A stretch of 36,370 bases of DNA from DASQHM01 sp035632095 (GCA_035632095.1 DASQHM010000019.1:1-36370), one strand, 5' to 3'; positions 7,875 to 15,921 are shown, numbered from the stretch's first letter. Notes: a model not told the origin generated them from the sequence alone. A program made the numbers and translations.

Positions 7875-8978
7875 TCAGGCGCGGGCGGGCTCGGTTTCGT
7901 CGCGCTCGAAATGCGTCATGTACTTTTCGCCGATGCGCTCGACCGGCAACAGAATGAACACGTCGGTGGTGCCGAACTGACGGTCGACCACGGCGCCGTC
8001 GCCGATATAGGCGCCGAGCCGCAGATAGGCTTTCACCAGCGGCGGGAGCGCCTGAATGGCGCGGCGATGATTGACCTGCTCCGCCGGCAGGATGTTCATC
8101 GACACGTAACGCTCGGGGAGCGCGCGGACGCGGAAATGCGGCGGCGCCCGGTGATTGTGATGCAAGTACGACAACGGCAGCGCCAACTTCTGGGGATCGG
8201 TGCCGGGCAGGCTGGCGCAGCCGAACATGTGGGTGATGGCGTGATCGCTCATGTAGGTGGCGATGCCGCGCCACAAAAGCTGAATGGTGGCGTTGGTGCG
8301 ATAGTCGACATGCACGCAGCTCCGGCCGAGCTCGAGCAGGCCGCCGGCAGCACCGGTCGCCGCGATCAACGTGCCGATGTCGTATTCCGCCGCGGAATAG
8401 AAACTGCCGTGGCGCTCGGCGACCGCCTGTCGCAGCAGCCGGTAGGTTCCGACCACGGTCTGGCCGACCGGCCGGGCATGATCCAGCACCAGGAGATGGT
8501 CGCAGATGCCGTCGAACGCATCGAAGTCACGCCCCACCCGCGCCATGGCGGCGGTCGGTCGGGCGGACATTTCCTGGTAGAAAATCTGATAGCGGAGCGC
8601 TTGCGCGGCGGCGATGTCCGCCGGGTTCCGGGTCAGGCGGATCTCGTAGCGCCCGCCGGACGCCGTAAGCCGCCACCCCTCGCGCGCAGAAGGCGCGCCG
8701 GGTTGATCTCGGTGCGGCAGCGGCTGATACATACCAGCCGTAGTATATCCCAGTTCCGTGACGGGTTTGCGACGATGTTGCATCAGGCGGCTGAGCAGCT
8801 TGGCGCCCCAGCGGACGGTGAAGTCCTTGAGCACATGGCCGCCGGCTGCCACCAGGCGCAGCTTCGGGCCGGCGCCCCAGCGCCGCGCCGCGCCAAACCG
8901 CGCCCCGCCCTGCCAAGCAGAGCCGGATTCGCTGCCCTGAATGACGCGGAACTTGCGCCGCCGCTTGAGGGTCGGCAT
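7875..8978 (-). CDS. OlsB-like acyl-ACP-dependent N-acyltransferase (GNAT fold, hemolysin-like)
   Basis: Up to 367 residues. The core from about residue 108 (YEIRLTRNPADIAAAQALRYQIFYQEM) through DFDAFDGICDHLLVLD, VVGTYRLLRQ and LLELGRSCVHVDYRTNATIQLLWRGIATYM is the acetyltransferase-like domain shared by ornithine N-acyltransferase OlsB and putative hemolysins (COG3176). OlsB transfers a 3-hydroxyacyl group to ornithine in the first step of ornithine lipid synthesis. The roughly 105 residues before the core are basic and Gly/Ala-rich and longer than I expect. The true start could be internal, for example at the Met before YQPLPHRDQ (residue 83), and no good ribosome-binding site distinguishes the choices. 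No olsA homologue is adjacent, so the substrate is inferred. Upstream 8979-9186 holds no recognisable element. Confidence 0.8.
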   Translation of the reverse strand: MPTLKRRRKFRVIQGSESGSAWQGGARFGAARRWGAGPKLRLVAAGGHVLKDFTVRWGAKLLSRLMQHRRKPVTELGYTTAGMYQPLPHRDQPGAPSAREGWRLTASGGRYEIRLTRNPADIAAAQALRYQIFYQEMSARPTAAMARVGRDFDAFDGICDHLLVLDHARPVGQTVVGTYRLLRQAVAERHGSFYSAAEYDIGTLIAATGAAGGLLELGRSCVHVDYRTNATIQLLWRGIATYMSDHAITHMFGCASLPGTDPQKLALPLSYLHHNHRAPPHFRVRALPERYVSMNILPAEQVNHRRAIQALPPLVKAYLRLGAYIGDGAVVDRQFGTTDVFILLPVERIGEKYMTHFERDETEPARA

Positions 8979-9186
8979 GGGATCAGCCCGGATGTGCTGC
9001 CGTATCTTGGATCATGTGGTTCGCGCCGTCGGCTTCGTCCGCACGCTTGTGCATCGCCGCTGCTCCCTGCGCTGGTTATTTGGCCGCAGAGTCTAAGCGG
9101 TGACCGCAACTTGGTCAAACCGCCCTGTTCCTGCCGGACCGGGGAGCGCCGGGCAGTCGCGGTCCTGGCGCCTGTTTGCTCATTAC

Positions 9187-10527
9187 TTAAACCGCCGGAG
9201 CCTCGCCGAGCCGGCCCCGGCGGGTCAGCCACCAGAGCAGCGCCAGGCCCGGCAAGGCGGCCGATCCGGCCAGCAGGAAGAACCCGCTCCACCCCACATG
9301 CTCCGCGAGCCAGCCGGCATAGGCCGAGAGGACCGTTCGCCCGACGGCGGCGAGGGCGGAAAGCAATGCGTATTGGGTTGCCGTATAGGCGCGTTCGCGG
9401 CAAAGCCCCGAAAGATAGGCGACGAAGACGACGGTGCCGAAACCGCTGGCGAAATTCTCGACGCCGATGGTTAGGATGAGCGAAGGCGTGTCGGCGCCCT
9501 GGTGCGCGAGCCAGACGAACATGAGGTTTGCCGCCATCTGCCCGATGCCGGCGATCCACAGGCTGCGCACCACGCCGGCCGTCCGTTGCAGCGAACCGCC
9601 GGCGAAACCGCCGGCCAGGGTGGCGGCGAATCCGAACAGCTTCACCACGCGGCCGTATTCGGTCTTGTCGAATCCGAGATCGAGTACGAACGGTGCCGTC
9701 ATGATTCCGGCCATGGAATCGCCGAACTTGAACAGCACCACGAAGCCGAGCACCACGAGCCAGCCGGGACGGCGCGAGAATTCGACAAAGGGCTCGACCA
9801 CGGCGGCTTGCAGCCGGCGCCGGAACGGCTCAGACGCGCGGCGCGCCGCGTCGCGGTCTTCCGGCTCGCTCGACAGCAATGTGGTGACCGTGCCGAGCAG
9901 CACGAGCGCCGCCATGACGGCATAGGTCGCGCTCCAGCCGCCACGGCCGGGCAATCCGGCGCCCTGGAATTGCGCGGCGATTTCGAAAGCGCCGGCGGTG
10001 GCCGCGAGCAGCGCCACGCGATAGCCGGCCACGTAATCCGCCATGCCGGCGGCGAAGCGCGATGCGTCGAGACTTTCGACGCGAAAGGCATCGACGACGA
10101 TATCCTGGCTGGCCGAGCAGAACGTGACCACGAGCGCGAGCGCGGCCGTGGTCAGTGGATGCGCCACGGGATCGTTCAGGCCGAGCGCGGCGATGGCGAG
10201 CATGAGCGCGATTTGCGTCGTGACCAGCCAGGCGCGGCGGCGGCCGAGACGGCGACCGAGCCAGGGAATGGCGATGGCGTCGATGGCGGGGGCCCAGAGG
10301 AATTTCAGCACATAGGGCAAACCGACGAGCGCGAAGAACCCGATGGTGGCGAGCGACACGCCGGATTCGCGCATCCATACGGCCAAGGTCTGGCCGGTCA
10401 GTCCGAGCGGCAGTCCGCTGGAAAAGCCGAGAAACAGCACCGCCAGCACTTTCGGTTCGGCATAAACGCCGATTGCCGCGCGCAAGCGTGCCGGCGCGGA
10501 GCGCGACTCGGATGCGTTATTCGTCAT
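9187..10527 (-). CDS. ampG: AmpG-type MFS transporter (muropeptide permease family)
   Basis: 446 residues from the ATG at 10527 (an upstream ATG at 10563 would add 12). It is an integral membrane protein with about 12 hydrophobic segments. AmpG-family features at the N-terminus are VLAVLFLGFSSGLPLGLTGQTLAVWMRESGVSLATIGFFALVGLPYVLKFLWAPAIDA; the SGLP and LPYxLKFLWAPxxD motifs are characteristic. Further on are SASQDIVVDAFRVE and GVENFASGFGTVVFVAYLSGLC. AmpG imports GlcNAc-1,6-anhydroMurNAc peptides for recycling. MltA, encoded about 4 kb away, would generate such substrates. Related AmpG-like paralogues in alphaproteobacteria may carry other cargo, so the exact substrate is inferred. Confidence 0.85.
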   Translation of the reverse strand: MTNNASESRSAPARLRAAIGVYAEPKVLAVLFLGFSSGLPLGLTGQTLAVWMRESGVSLATIGFFALVGLPYVLKFLWAPAIDAIAIPWLGRRLGRRRAWLVTTQIALMLAIAALGLNDPVAHPLTTAALALVVTFCSASQDIVVDAFRVESLDASRFAAGMADYVAGYRVALLAATAGAFEIAAQFQGAGLPGRGGWSATYAVMAALVLLGTVTTLLSSEPEDRDAARRASEPFRRRLQAAVVEPFVEFSRRPGWLVVLGFVVLFKFGDSMAGIMTAPFVLDLGFDKTEYGRVVKLFGFAATLAGGFAGGSLQRTAGVVRSLWIAGIGQMAANLMFVWLAHQGADTPSLILTIGVENFASGFGTVVFVAYLSGLCRERAYTATQYALLSALAAVGRTVLSAYAGWLAEHVGWSGFFLLAGSAALPGLALLWWLTRRGRLGEAPAV

Positions 10528-10553
10528 CGGCCATGCTTGTAGCAGGCCGACGA

Positions 10554-10581
10554 GCGGGCGCAAGCGCGACGCCGCGCCCGC
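10554..10581 (-). other. GC-rich inverted repeat between the PPOX gene and ampG
   Basis: GCGGGCGC (10554-10561) and GCGCCCGC (10574-10581) form an 8-bp perfect stem with a 12-nt loop. It lies downstream of the PPOX gene stop and just upstream of the ampG start on the minus strand. No T-run follows, so it could be a weak or Rho-assisted terminator or part of the ampG leader. Confidence 0.45.
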
Positions 10582-10655
10582 TTGCCGTCAGCGCGCCGGC
10601 GGCTTCATCGCATGTTGCGATTCGCCGCCGCCGCGTTCATCGAAGATTGCCGCGG

Positions 10656-11306
10656 TCAGTAAAGGCGGTTGGCGTAGGCGTCGTCGATGCGCTCGTCGGC
10701 GACCTTGACCTTGGCTTCGAGTTCTTCGGCGCTGAGACCGCCGTCGATCTGCTCGGTCACCATGCGGCCGAGGCTCGGCAAGGTGCCGCGCGCGACCTTG
10801 TAGTCGTCCTTCCAGAGCCGCGAGCGGATCGCCGCCTTGCCGCAGTGGAGGAAGGCTTCGCGCACCTCGACCACCAGCGCCGAGGCGGGGCGCTTGCCGT
10901 TCACCTCGCAGCGCGCCAGGAGCTCCCCGTCGGTCACGACGCGGGCGGTGCCGTTGACGCGCAGGATCTCGTCCACGCCTGGCACGAGAAACAACAGGCC
11001 CACGGCCGGGTTCTCCAGCACGTTGGACAGCGAATCGAGCCGGTTGTTGCCCGGCCGGTCCGGGATGGCCAGGGTCGTGTCGTCGAGCACCTGCACAAAG
11101 CCCGGCGCATCGCCGCGCGGCGACACATCTGATCCGGCGGCGCTCGACGTGCCGAGACAGAGAAATGGCGAGAGCGCGATGAAGCGGCGGCAATGGACGT
11201 CAAGCCGGCGGAGCGTCTTGCGCTTGGCGCGGTCGGTCGGTTCGTCGTAGATGCCGCGCAATTCGGTTGTGCCGGTGAGCGTTTCGAGGGGATCGGGCCG
11301 GTCCAT
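10656..11306 (-). CDS. Pyridoxamine 5'-phosphate oxidase-fold flavoprotein (DR2398-like PPOX family)
   Basis: 216 residues. The FMN-binding split-barrel is recognised by RRFIALSPFLCLGTSSAAGSDVSPRGDAPGFVQVLDDTTLAIPDRPGNNRLDSLSNVLENPAVGLLFLVPG. The S-P-R-G-D and DRPGNNRLDS segments are characteristic of a PPOX subfamily distinct from PdxH. Then come ILRVNGTARVV and a C-terminal FLHCGKAAIRSRLW that resembles the active-site region with a conserved Cys and Lys. Likely a flavin- or F420-type redox protein; the substrate is unknown and it is not the vitamin B6 enzyme itself. It is 36 nt after the start of the DUF1848 gene's 3' end (same strand), so the DUF1848 gene follows it in the opposite genomic order and they are likely separate or loosely linked units. 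Confidence 0.82.
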   Translation of the reverse strand: MDRPDPLETLTGTTELRGIYDEPTDRAKRKTLRRLDVHCRRFIALSPFLCLGTSSAAGSDVSPRGDAPGFVQVLDDTTLAIPDRPGNNRLDSLSNVLENPAVGLLFLVPGVDEILRVNGTARVVTDGELLARCEVNGKRPASALVVEVREAFLHCGKAAIRSRLWKDDYKVARGTLPSLGRMVTEQIDGGLSAEELEAKVKVADERIDDAYANRLY

Positions 11307-11342
11307 TGTGCTGCCTATCGGTCGGGCGAAATTGCCAGCGAA

Positions 11343-12245
11343 CTATACCAGAGCGCCGGCCGCCTGGGCCGGCGCGATCAGGAATTCGCCGTCTGGGACG
11401 TGGGCCTTAAGCCGCGCTTGCGCCGTGGCCCGATCGCGCACGGCATAGCAATAGGCGCAGCCCTGAGCGCAAGAGTCGTAGGCGCCGATATCCCGGCTTT
11501 CGGCGCAATCGCAAGCCGGCCGGTTGCCTTTTTGCCGCGCGGCAATGGGCCGTCCCGCCACCTCGCTCAGCCGGCCGCCGTCGATGCACCGCGCCGGCGA
11601 CACGCCCGGCACCAGCAGGTCCGGCTGGGCGCAAAGGCTGGGCTTGATGCCGAGACCGGCGGCGATGGCGGCCAAATCGGCGAGCAATTCGCGCTTTTGC
11701 TGCGGCGCAGGGTCGTCCCAGGTGAATCTATGCTGCAGGCTTGCGGCAGTCATGTTGCGCAGCATTTTCTTGTATCCATGGGCAAAACTGAGCACGACCT
11801 CGTCCGTGGACCGGACCAGCCGGCGCGCCAACAGGGCGAAATTCTCGCGGTGGAATGCTGCGGGCGTCAGGCTCGATGTGACCACCGGATCATAACGCCA
11901 GACGACGGCCCTCCGGCCGAAGCGGGCAGCAAGCGCCTCCACTTGCGCCGCGGCGGTATCGGTATCCAGCACGCCCGGCTCTAAGGCGCGCGGATAGCCG
12001 GTGATGGTGAACTGGACGACGAAGGGCCGTCCGGCTTCGGCCAGCTCGTCCAGCACGCCCATGAACGGCCCAACATTTCGAGTCCAGAACGCAAACGCTT
12101 CCGCCTCGTCCGGCGTCAAGGGGACACGGTACGCGGCTCCGCCGTACGGATTGGTCACGCGGCAAAAGCCCTCGGCCAGACGGCGGCGGAACCAGGCGCC
12201 GTAATAGGCCGGGATGTCGGTGCGGTAGCTGGCCGAGACGATCAT
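11343..12245 (-). CDS. DUF1848 family protein with C-terminal CxxxCxxC (possible radical-SAM-like Fe-S enzyme)
   Basis: 300 residues. The opening MIVSASYRTDIPAYYGAWFRRRLAEGFCRVTNPY is the DUF1848 signature. The middle (FVVQFTITGYPRALEPG near 92-108, then VVWRYDPVV near 132-140) reads like a TIM-barrel core resembling that of SplB-type radical-SAM proteins. The C-terminus carries five clustered cysteines: C245 and C247 (CDC), then C259, C263 and C266 in SCAQGCAYCYA, which is CxxxCxxC, the canonical [4Fe-4S] radical-SAM spacing but at the C-terminal instead of the N-terminal end. Catalytic function is unknown and I do not claim one. It is transcribed away from dnaK, with its start about 95 nt from the heat-shock-like promoter. 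Confidence 0.85.
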   Translation of the reverse strand: MIVSASYRTDIPAYYGAWFRRRLAEGFCRVTNPYGGAAYRVPLTPDEAEAFAFWTRNVGPFMGVLDELAEAGRPFVVQFTITGYPRALEPGVLDTDTAAAQVEALAARFGRRAVVWRYDPVVTSSLTPAAFHRENFALLARRLVRSTDEVVLSFAHGYKKMLRNMTAASLQHRFTWDDPAPQQKRELLADLAAIAAGLGIKPSLCAQPDLLVPGVSPARCIDGGRLSEVAGRPIAARQKGNRPACDCAESRDIGAYDSCAQGCAYCYAVRDRATAQARLKAHVPDGEFLIAPAQAAGALV

Positions 12246-12339
12246 GGGCCGAGCCTTAACCCAACGCGCCGCCCTGTCCAGCCGGCGCTTGCGGCGGCAT
12301 CGGGGTCCCGGTGGCCCCTGCTTTTTGCCATTTCGGCGG

Positions 12340-12367
12340 TTGCGGCTCGGGTACTGCGTCCCTATAT
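12340..12367 (+). promoter_or_regulatory. Putative RpoH (heat-shock sigma factor) promoter of dnaK
   Basis: GTTGCGG with -35-like TTGCGG at 12340-12345, a 16-nt spacer, then CTATAT at 12362-12367 inside the palindrome CCTATATAGG. Alphaproteobacterial RpoH promoters resemble CTTG...CTATAT, so both halves fit, though the -35 has G for the first C. It sits about 95 nt upstream of the dnaK ATG. The rest of the gap 12246-12463 holds no gene. Confidence 0.55.
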
Positions 12368-12463
12368 AGGTCGCAGCACAGGCCCATTGAGCAACTGGTG
12401 GGGGTGTGCCTGGCGCCTTGGTTAGGGCCGGGCAAGCTCGCCGCAGTGAAAACGAGGTTACGA

Positions 12464-14419
12464 ATGGCTAAGGTTATCGGCATCGATCTCGGCACGACAA
12501 ATTCGTGCGTCGCCATCATGGAAGGCAAGGCCGCGAAGGTCATCGAGAACGCGGAGGGCGCGCGTACCACGCCGTCCATGGTCGCGTTCACCGACGACAG
12601 CGAGCGCCTGGTCGGCCAATCCGCCAAGCGCCAGGCGGTGACCAATCCGGAAAACACCCTCTTCGCCATCAAGCGCCTGATCGGCCGCACCTTCGAAGAC
12701 CCGACGACGCAGAAGGACAAGGGCATGGTGCCCTACCAGATCGTCAAGGGTAAGAACGGCGACGCCTGGGTGCGCGTGCGCGGCAAGGATTATTCGCCGT
12801 CGGAAATCTCGGCCTTCATCCTGCAGAAGATGAAGGAAACCGCGGAAAGCTACCTGGGCGAGAAAGTGTCCCAGGCGGTCATCACGGTTCCGGCCTATTT
12901 CAACGACGCGCAACGCCAAGCCACCAAGGACGCCGGCAAGATCGCCGGCCTGGAAGTGCTGCGCATCATCAACGAGCCGACGGCCGCGGCCCTTGCTTAT
13001 GGGCTCGACAAGCAAGAGGGCAAGACCATCGCGGTCTATGACTTGGGCGGCGGCACCTTCGACGTCTCCGTTCTCGAGATCGGTGACGGCGTGTTCGAGG
13101 TGAAGTCCACCAACGGCGACACGTTCCTCGGCGGCGAAGACTTCGACATGCGTCTCGTCGACTATCTGGCCGACGAGTTCAAGAAGGACAACGGCATCGA
13201 CCTGCGCAAGGATCGCCTTGCGTTGCAGCGGCTGAAGGAATCGGCCGAGAAGGCGAAGATCGAGCTGTCGTCTTCCATGCAGACCGAGATCAACCTGCCC
13301 TTTATCACCGCCGACCAGACCGGGCCGAAGCATCTGACCTTGAAGCTGACCCGCGCCAAGCTGGAAGCGCTGGTGGACGACCTCATTCAGAAGACCGTGG
13401 CGCCCTGCCGCGCGGCCCTGAAGGATGCGGGCCTGACCGCCGGCGACATCGACGAGGTGGTGCTGGTCGGCGGCATGACCCGCATGCCCAAAGTGGTCGA
13501 GACGGTGAAGACCTTCTTCGGCCGCGAGCCGCATAAGGGCGTGAACCCGGACGAGGTGGTGGCCATCGGCGCCGCGATCCAGGCCGGCGTGCTCAAGGGC
13601 GACGTGAAGGACGTGCTGCTGCTCGACGTGACGCCGTTGTCGCTCGGCATCGAGACCCTCGGCGGCGTGTTCACGCGGCTGATCGAGCGCAACACCACGA
13701 TCCCGACCAAGAAGAGCCAGGTGTTTTCGACCGCCGAGGACGGCCAGAGTGCCGTGACCATTCGCGTGTTCCAGGGCGAACGCGAAATGGCGGCCGACAA
13801 CAAGCTGCTCGGCCAATTCGATCTGATCGGCCTGCCCGCGGCGCCTCGCGGCGTGCCGCAGATCGAAGTGACCTTCGACATCGACGCCAACGGCATCGTG
13901 CAGGTCTCGGCCAAGGACAAGGGTACCGGCAAGGAACAGCAGATCCGCATCCAGGCCTCCGGCGGCTTGTCTGACGCCGACATCCAACGCATGGTCAAGG
14001 AAGCGGAGAGCCATGCCGGCGAAGACAAAAAGCGCCGCGAATTGGTGGAGACGCGCAACCACGCGGATGCCCTGATCCATTCTTCGGAGAAGACGCTCAA
14101 GGAGCTCGGCGACAAGGTTGCCGCCGGCGACAAGAGCCAGATCGAAGCGGATATCGCCGCGCTCAAGTCGGTCAAGGAGAGCGACGACGTGGCCGACATC
14201 AAGGCGAAAATGGAGACGTTGGCGCAGAGTTCCATGAAGGCGGGCGAAGCGCTCTACAAGCAACAGCAGGCGCCGAGCGGCGAAGCCGCCGACGCGGGCG
14301 CCGGCGCCGGTCCCAATGGCGGGGCGGGTCAACAGCGCCGGCCGGGCGAAGAGAACGTGGTCGACGCCGATTTCGAGGAAGTGGACGAAGAGACGCGGAA
14401 GAAGAACAAGTCCGCGTAA
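12464..14419 (+). CDS. dnaK: Molecular chaperone DnaK (Hsp70)
   Basis: 651 residues from the ATG at 12464, preceded by GAGG at 12454-12457; family proteins are about 630-650 long. An ATP-driven foldase that binds exposed hydrophobic segments and works with DnaJ and GrpE. Nucleotide-binding signatures are GIDLGTTNSCVA (near 6-17), IAVYDLGGGTFDVSVLE (near 188-204) and VVLVGGMTRMPKV (near 332-344). The substrate domain follows the VLLLDVTPLSLGIETLGG linker. The tail ends in an acidic VVDADFEEVDEETRKKNKSA, the usual flexible end. dnaJ follows after 154 nt containing a hairpin. No CIRCE element is seen; control is more likely by the upstream RpoH-like promoter. Confidence 0.98.
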   Translation: MAKVIGIDLGTTNSCVAIMEGKAAKVIENAEGARTTPSMVAFTDDSERLVGQSAKRQAVTNPENTLFAIKRLIGRTFEDPTTQKDKGMVPYQIVKGKNGDAWVRVRGKDYSPSEISAFILQKMKETAESYLGEKVSQAVITVPAYFNDAQRQATKDAGKIAGLEVLRIINEPTAAALAYGLDKQEGKTIAVYDLGGGTFDVSVLEIGDGVFEVKSTNGDTFLGGEDFDMRLVDYLADEFKKDNGIDLRKDRLALQRLKESAEKAKIELSSSMQTEINLPFITADQTGPKHLTLKLTRAKLEALVDDLIQKTVAPCRAALKDAGLTAGDIDEVVLVGGMTRMPKVVETVKTFFGREPHKGVNPDEVVAIGAAIQAGVLKGDVKDVLLLDVTPLSLGIETLGGVFTRLIERNTTIPTKKSQVFSTAEDGQSAVTIRVFQGEREMAADNKLLGQFDLIGLPAAPRGVPQIEVTFDIDANGIVQVSAKDKGTGKEQQIRIQASGGLSDADIQRMVKEAESHAGEDKKRRELVETRNHADALIHSSEKTLKELGDKVAAGDKSQIEADIAALKSVKESDDVADIKAKMETLAQSSMKAGEALYKQQQAPSGEAADAGAGAGPNGGAGQQRRPGEENVVDADFEEVDEETRKKNKSA

Positions 14420-14488
14420 AATCCGGGCGGCGCGAAATCGCGTGCGGCCGACGATCGAGGCTGTGTGATCGAGACCGGCGCCCACCGC

Positions 14489-14509
14489 CTATAAGCGCCT
14501 TGCTTATAG
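14489..14509. other. Perfect 8-bp inverted repeat between dnaK and dnaJ
   Basis: CTATAAGC (14489-14496), loop GCCTT, then GCTTATAG (14502-14509). The flanking CCC...GGG segments could lengthen the stem imperfectly. It lies 70 nt after the dnaK stop and 64 nt before dnaJ. With no T-run behind it, partial termination or an RNA processing/stability site that lowers dnaJ relative to dnaK is the likeliest role (inference). Confidence 0.6.
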
Positions 14510-14573
14510 ACGGGCGGGCGTCGGGTGCATTCGGAGAGGGGGCCGGCGGGGTGCCAAGGCCAAGATCAGCGGC

Positions 14574-15704
14574 ATGACGAAGCAGGATTACTATCAACTC
14601 CTTGGCGTCGCGCGGCAAGCCAGCGCGGATGATATCAAGAAGGCCTTCCGCAAGCAGGCGATGCAGTTCCATCCGGATCGCAATCCGGGCGACAAGGCTG
14701 CCGAGCAGAAATTCAAGGACATCAACGAGGCCTATGACATCCTGAAGGATGATCAGAAGCGCGCGGCCTACGATCAATACGGCCATGCGGCGTTCGAAGG
14801 CGGCGCGGGCGCCGCCGGCGCGCGCGGTTTCGATTTTACCGGCTCGTTCGCCGATGTATTCGACGACCTGTTCGGCGAGTTCATGGGCGGACGGCGGGGC
14901 AACAGCGGCGGTGCTTCGCGCGGCGCCGACTTGCGATACAACCTGGAGATCGGACTCGAGGAAGCCTACCAAGGCAAGGCGGCGAAGATTCGCGTGGCCG
15001 GCCAGGCCGCCTGCGAGGCCTGCCACGGCACCGGCGCCGCCGGCGATTCGCGCCCCTCGCCCTGCCCGTCCTGTCACGGCGCCGGCAAGGTGCGGGCGCA
15101 ACAGGGCTTCTTCACCATCGAGCGCACCTGCCCGACCTGCGGCGGCATGGGCCGGGTGATCGAGAATCCGTGCCGCATCTGCGGCGGCTCCGGCCGCGCC
15201 CATCGCGAGCGGACGTTGGCGGTGAACATTCCGAAAGGCGTCGAGGACGGCACGCGCATCCGTCTCGCCGGCGAAGGCGAAGCGGGGCTCCGCGGCGGGC
15301 CGCCCGGCGATCTCTACATTTTTCTGTCGATCACGCCGCACGAGATCTTCCATCGCGAAGGCCCGCACATCCAATGCCGCGTGCCGATCACCATGACCAC
15401 CGCTGCGCTCGGCGGCGTGATCGAGGTTCCGACCCTCGACGGCGCACGGGCGCGCGTCACCATTCCGGCCGGCACCCAGACCGGCAAGCAATTTCGCTTG
15501 AAGGGCAAGGGCATGCCGGCCATGCGCGGCTCCGGCACCGGCGACATGCTGGTTCAGGCCTTCGTCGAAACGCCCATGAATCTTACCAAGCGCCAGAAGG
15601 AACTGCTGAACGAGTTCCACCAGGCCGGCACCAAGGACACGAACCCGGAGACCGAGGGCTTCTTCGCCCGGGTGAAAGAGCTCTGGGACGACTTCCGCGA
15701 GTAG
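14574..15704 (+). CDS. dnaJ: Chaperone protein DnaJ (Hsp40)
   Basis: 376 residues, standard for type I DnaJ. It stimulates DnaK ATPase and presents substrates. The J domain (1-70) has the HPD motif at H33-P34-D35. A Gly/Phe-rich linker follows (about 72-125). The zinc-binding region has four CxxCxGxG repeats starting at C147 (CEACHGTG), C164 (CPSCHGAG), C186 (CPTCGGMG) and C200 (CRICGGSG). The C-terminal substrate-binding domains begin with VNIPKGVEDGTRIRLAGEGEAG and include GKQFRLKGKGMPAMRGSGTGDM. The start is the ATG at 14574. A weak ribosome site and the long leader suggest translation is tuned separately from dnaK. Confidence 0.98.
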   Translation: MTKQDYYQLLGVARQASADDIKKAFRKQAMQFHPDRNPGDKAAEQKFKDINEAYDILKDDQKRAAYDQYGHAAFEGGAGAAGARGFDFTGSFADVFDDLFGEFMGGRRGNSGGASRGADLRYNLEIGLEEAYQGKAAKIRVAGQAACEACHGTGAAGDSRPSPCPSCHGAGKVRAQQGFFTIERTCPTCGGMGRVIENPCRICGGSGRAHRERTLAVNIPKGVEDGTRIRLAGEGEAGLRGGPPGDLYIFLSITPHEIFHREGPHIQCRVPITMTTAALGGVIEVPTLDGARARVTIPAGTQTGKQFRLKGKGMPAMRGSGTGDMLVQAFVETPMNLTKRQKELLNEFHQAGTKDTNPETEGFFARVKELWDDFRE

Positions 15705-15719
15705 CGCGGCCGGCGCGCC

Positions 15720-15853
15720 TCACCCTTCGACAGGCTCAGGGTGAGGTTCATCCAATATGCCCCTCACGCTGAGCCCAGACCCTGAGCAGCCCCGCGCGCT
15801 CAATCCTTCGACAAGCTCAGGATGAGGCGCGGGGCGTGTCGAAGGGGTCGAAG
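15720..15853. repeat. Mosaic of palindromic intergenic repeats between dnaJ and dapB
   Basis: Two 24-nt copies of the same unit lie at 15723-15746 and 15804-15827, differing at three positions; the core CTTCGACA-GCTCAGG is common in alphaproteobacterial intergenic DNA. Inverted or partial copies (CCCTCACGCTGAGC near 15760-15774 and TGTCGAAGG near 15837-15845) lie between and after them. This is the layout expected of a mobile or degenerate palindromic repeat element rather than of a gene. Confidence 0.75.
15790..15834 (+). terminator. Long GC-rich hairpin, possible dnaJ terminator
   Basis: CCCCGCGC (15790-15797) pairs with GCGCGGGG (15827-15834). Inner pairing of CTCA/ATCC with GGAT/GAG flanks the repeat core, giving a stem-loop of about 45 nt. 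It is formed by the second palindromic repeat copy. No T-run follows, so it may act as a barrier hairpin or with Rho. Confidence 0.5.
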
Positions 15854-15921
15854 CATGAGGGCCTTCCGCGTCGGCAAATATGCTTTAATCCGACCGTCGT
15901 GCGAGGAGAGGACCAGCGGTC

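Noticed and set aside
8979..9186. tRNA or small gene between the OlsB-like gene and ampG
   Set aside because: No cloverleaf pattern, TTCGA-type T-arm or supported open frame was found.
12246..12463. RNA thermometer or CIRCE element before dnaK
   Set aside because: No ROSE-like Shine-Dalgarno-masking stem and no CIRCE inverted repeat could be seen in this gap.
12458..14485. 675-codon open frame antisense to dnaK
   Set aside because: It mirrors dnaK, whose protein is unmistakable. The antisense translation is His/Gly/Val/Leu-rich low complexity with no family motif, as expected from GC-rich codon structure.
14199..15620. 473-codon open frame antisense to dnaJ
   Set aside because: A shadow of dnaJ. 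The translation is Ala/Gly/Arg-rich and spans the dnaK-dnaJ gap without a ribosome site or recognisable domain.
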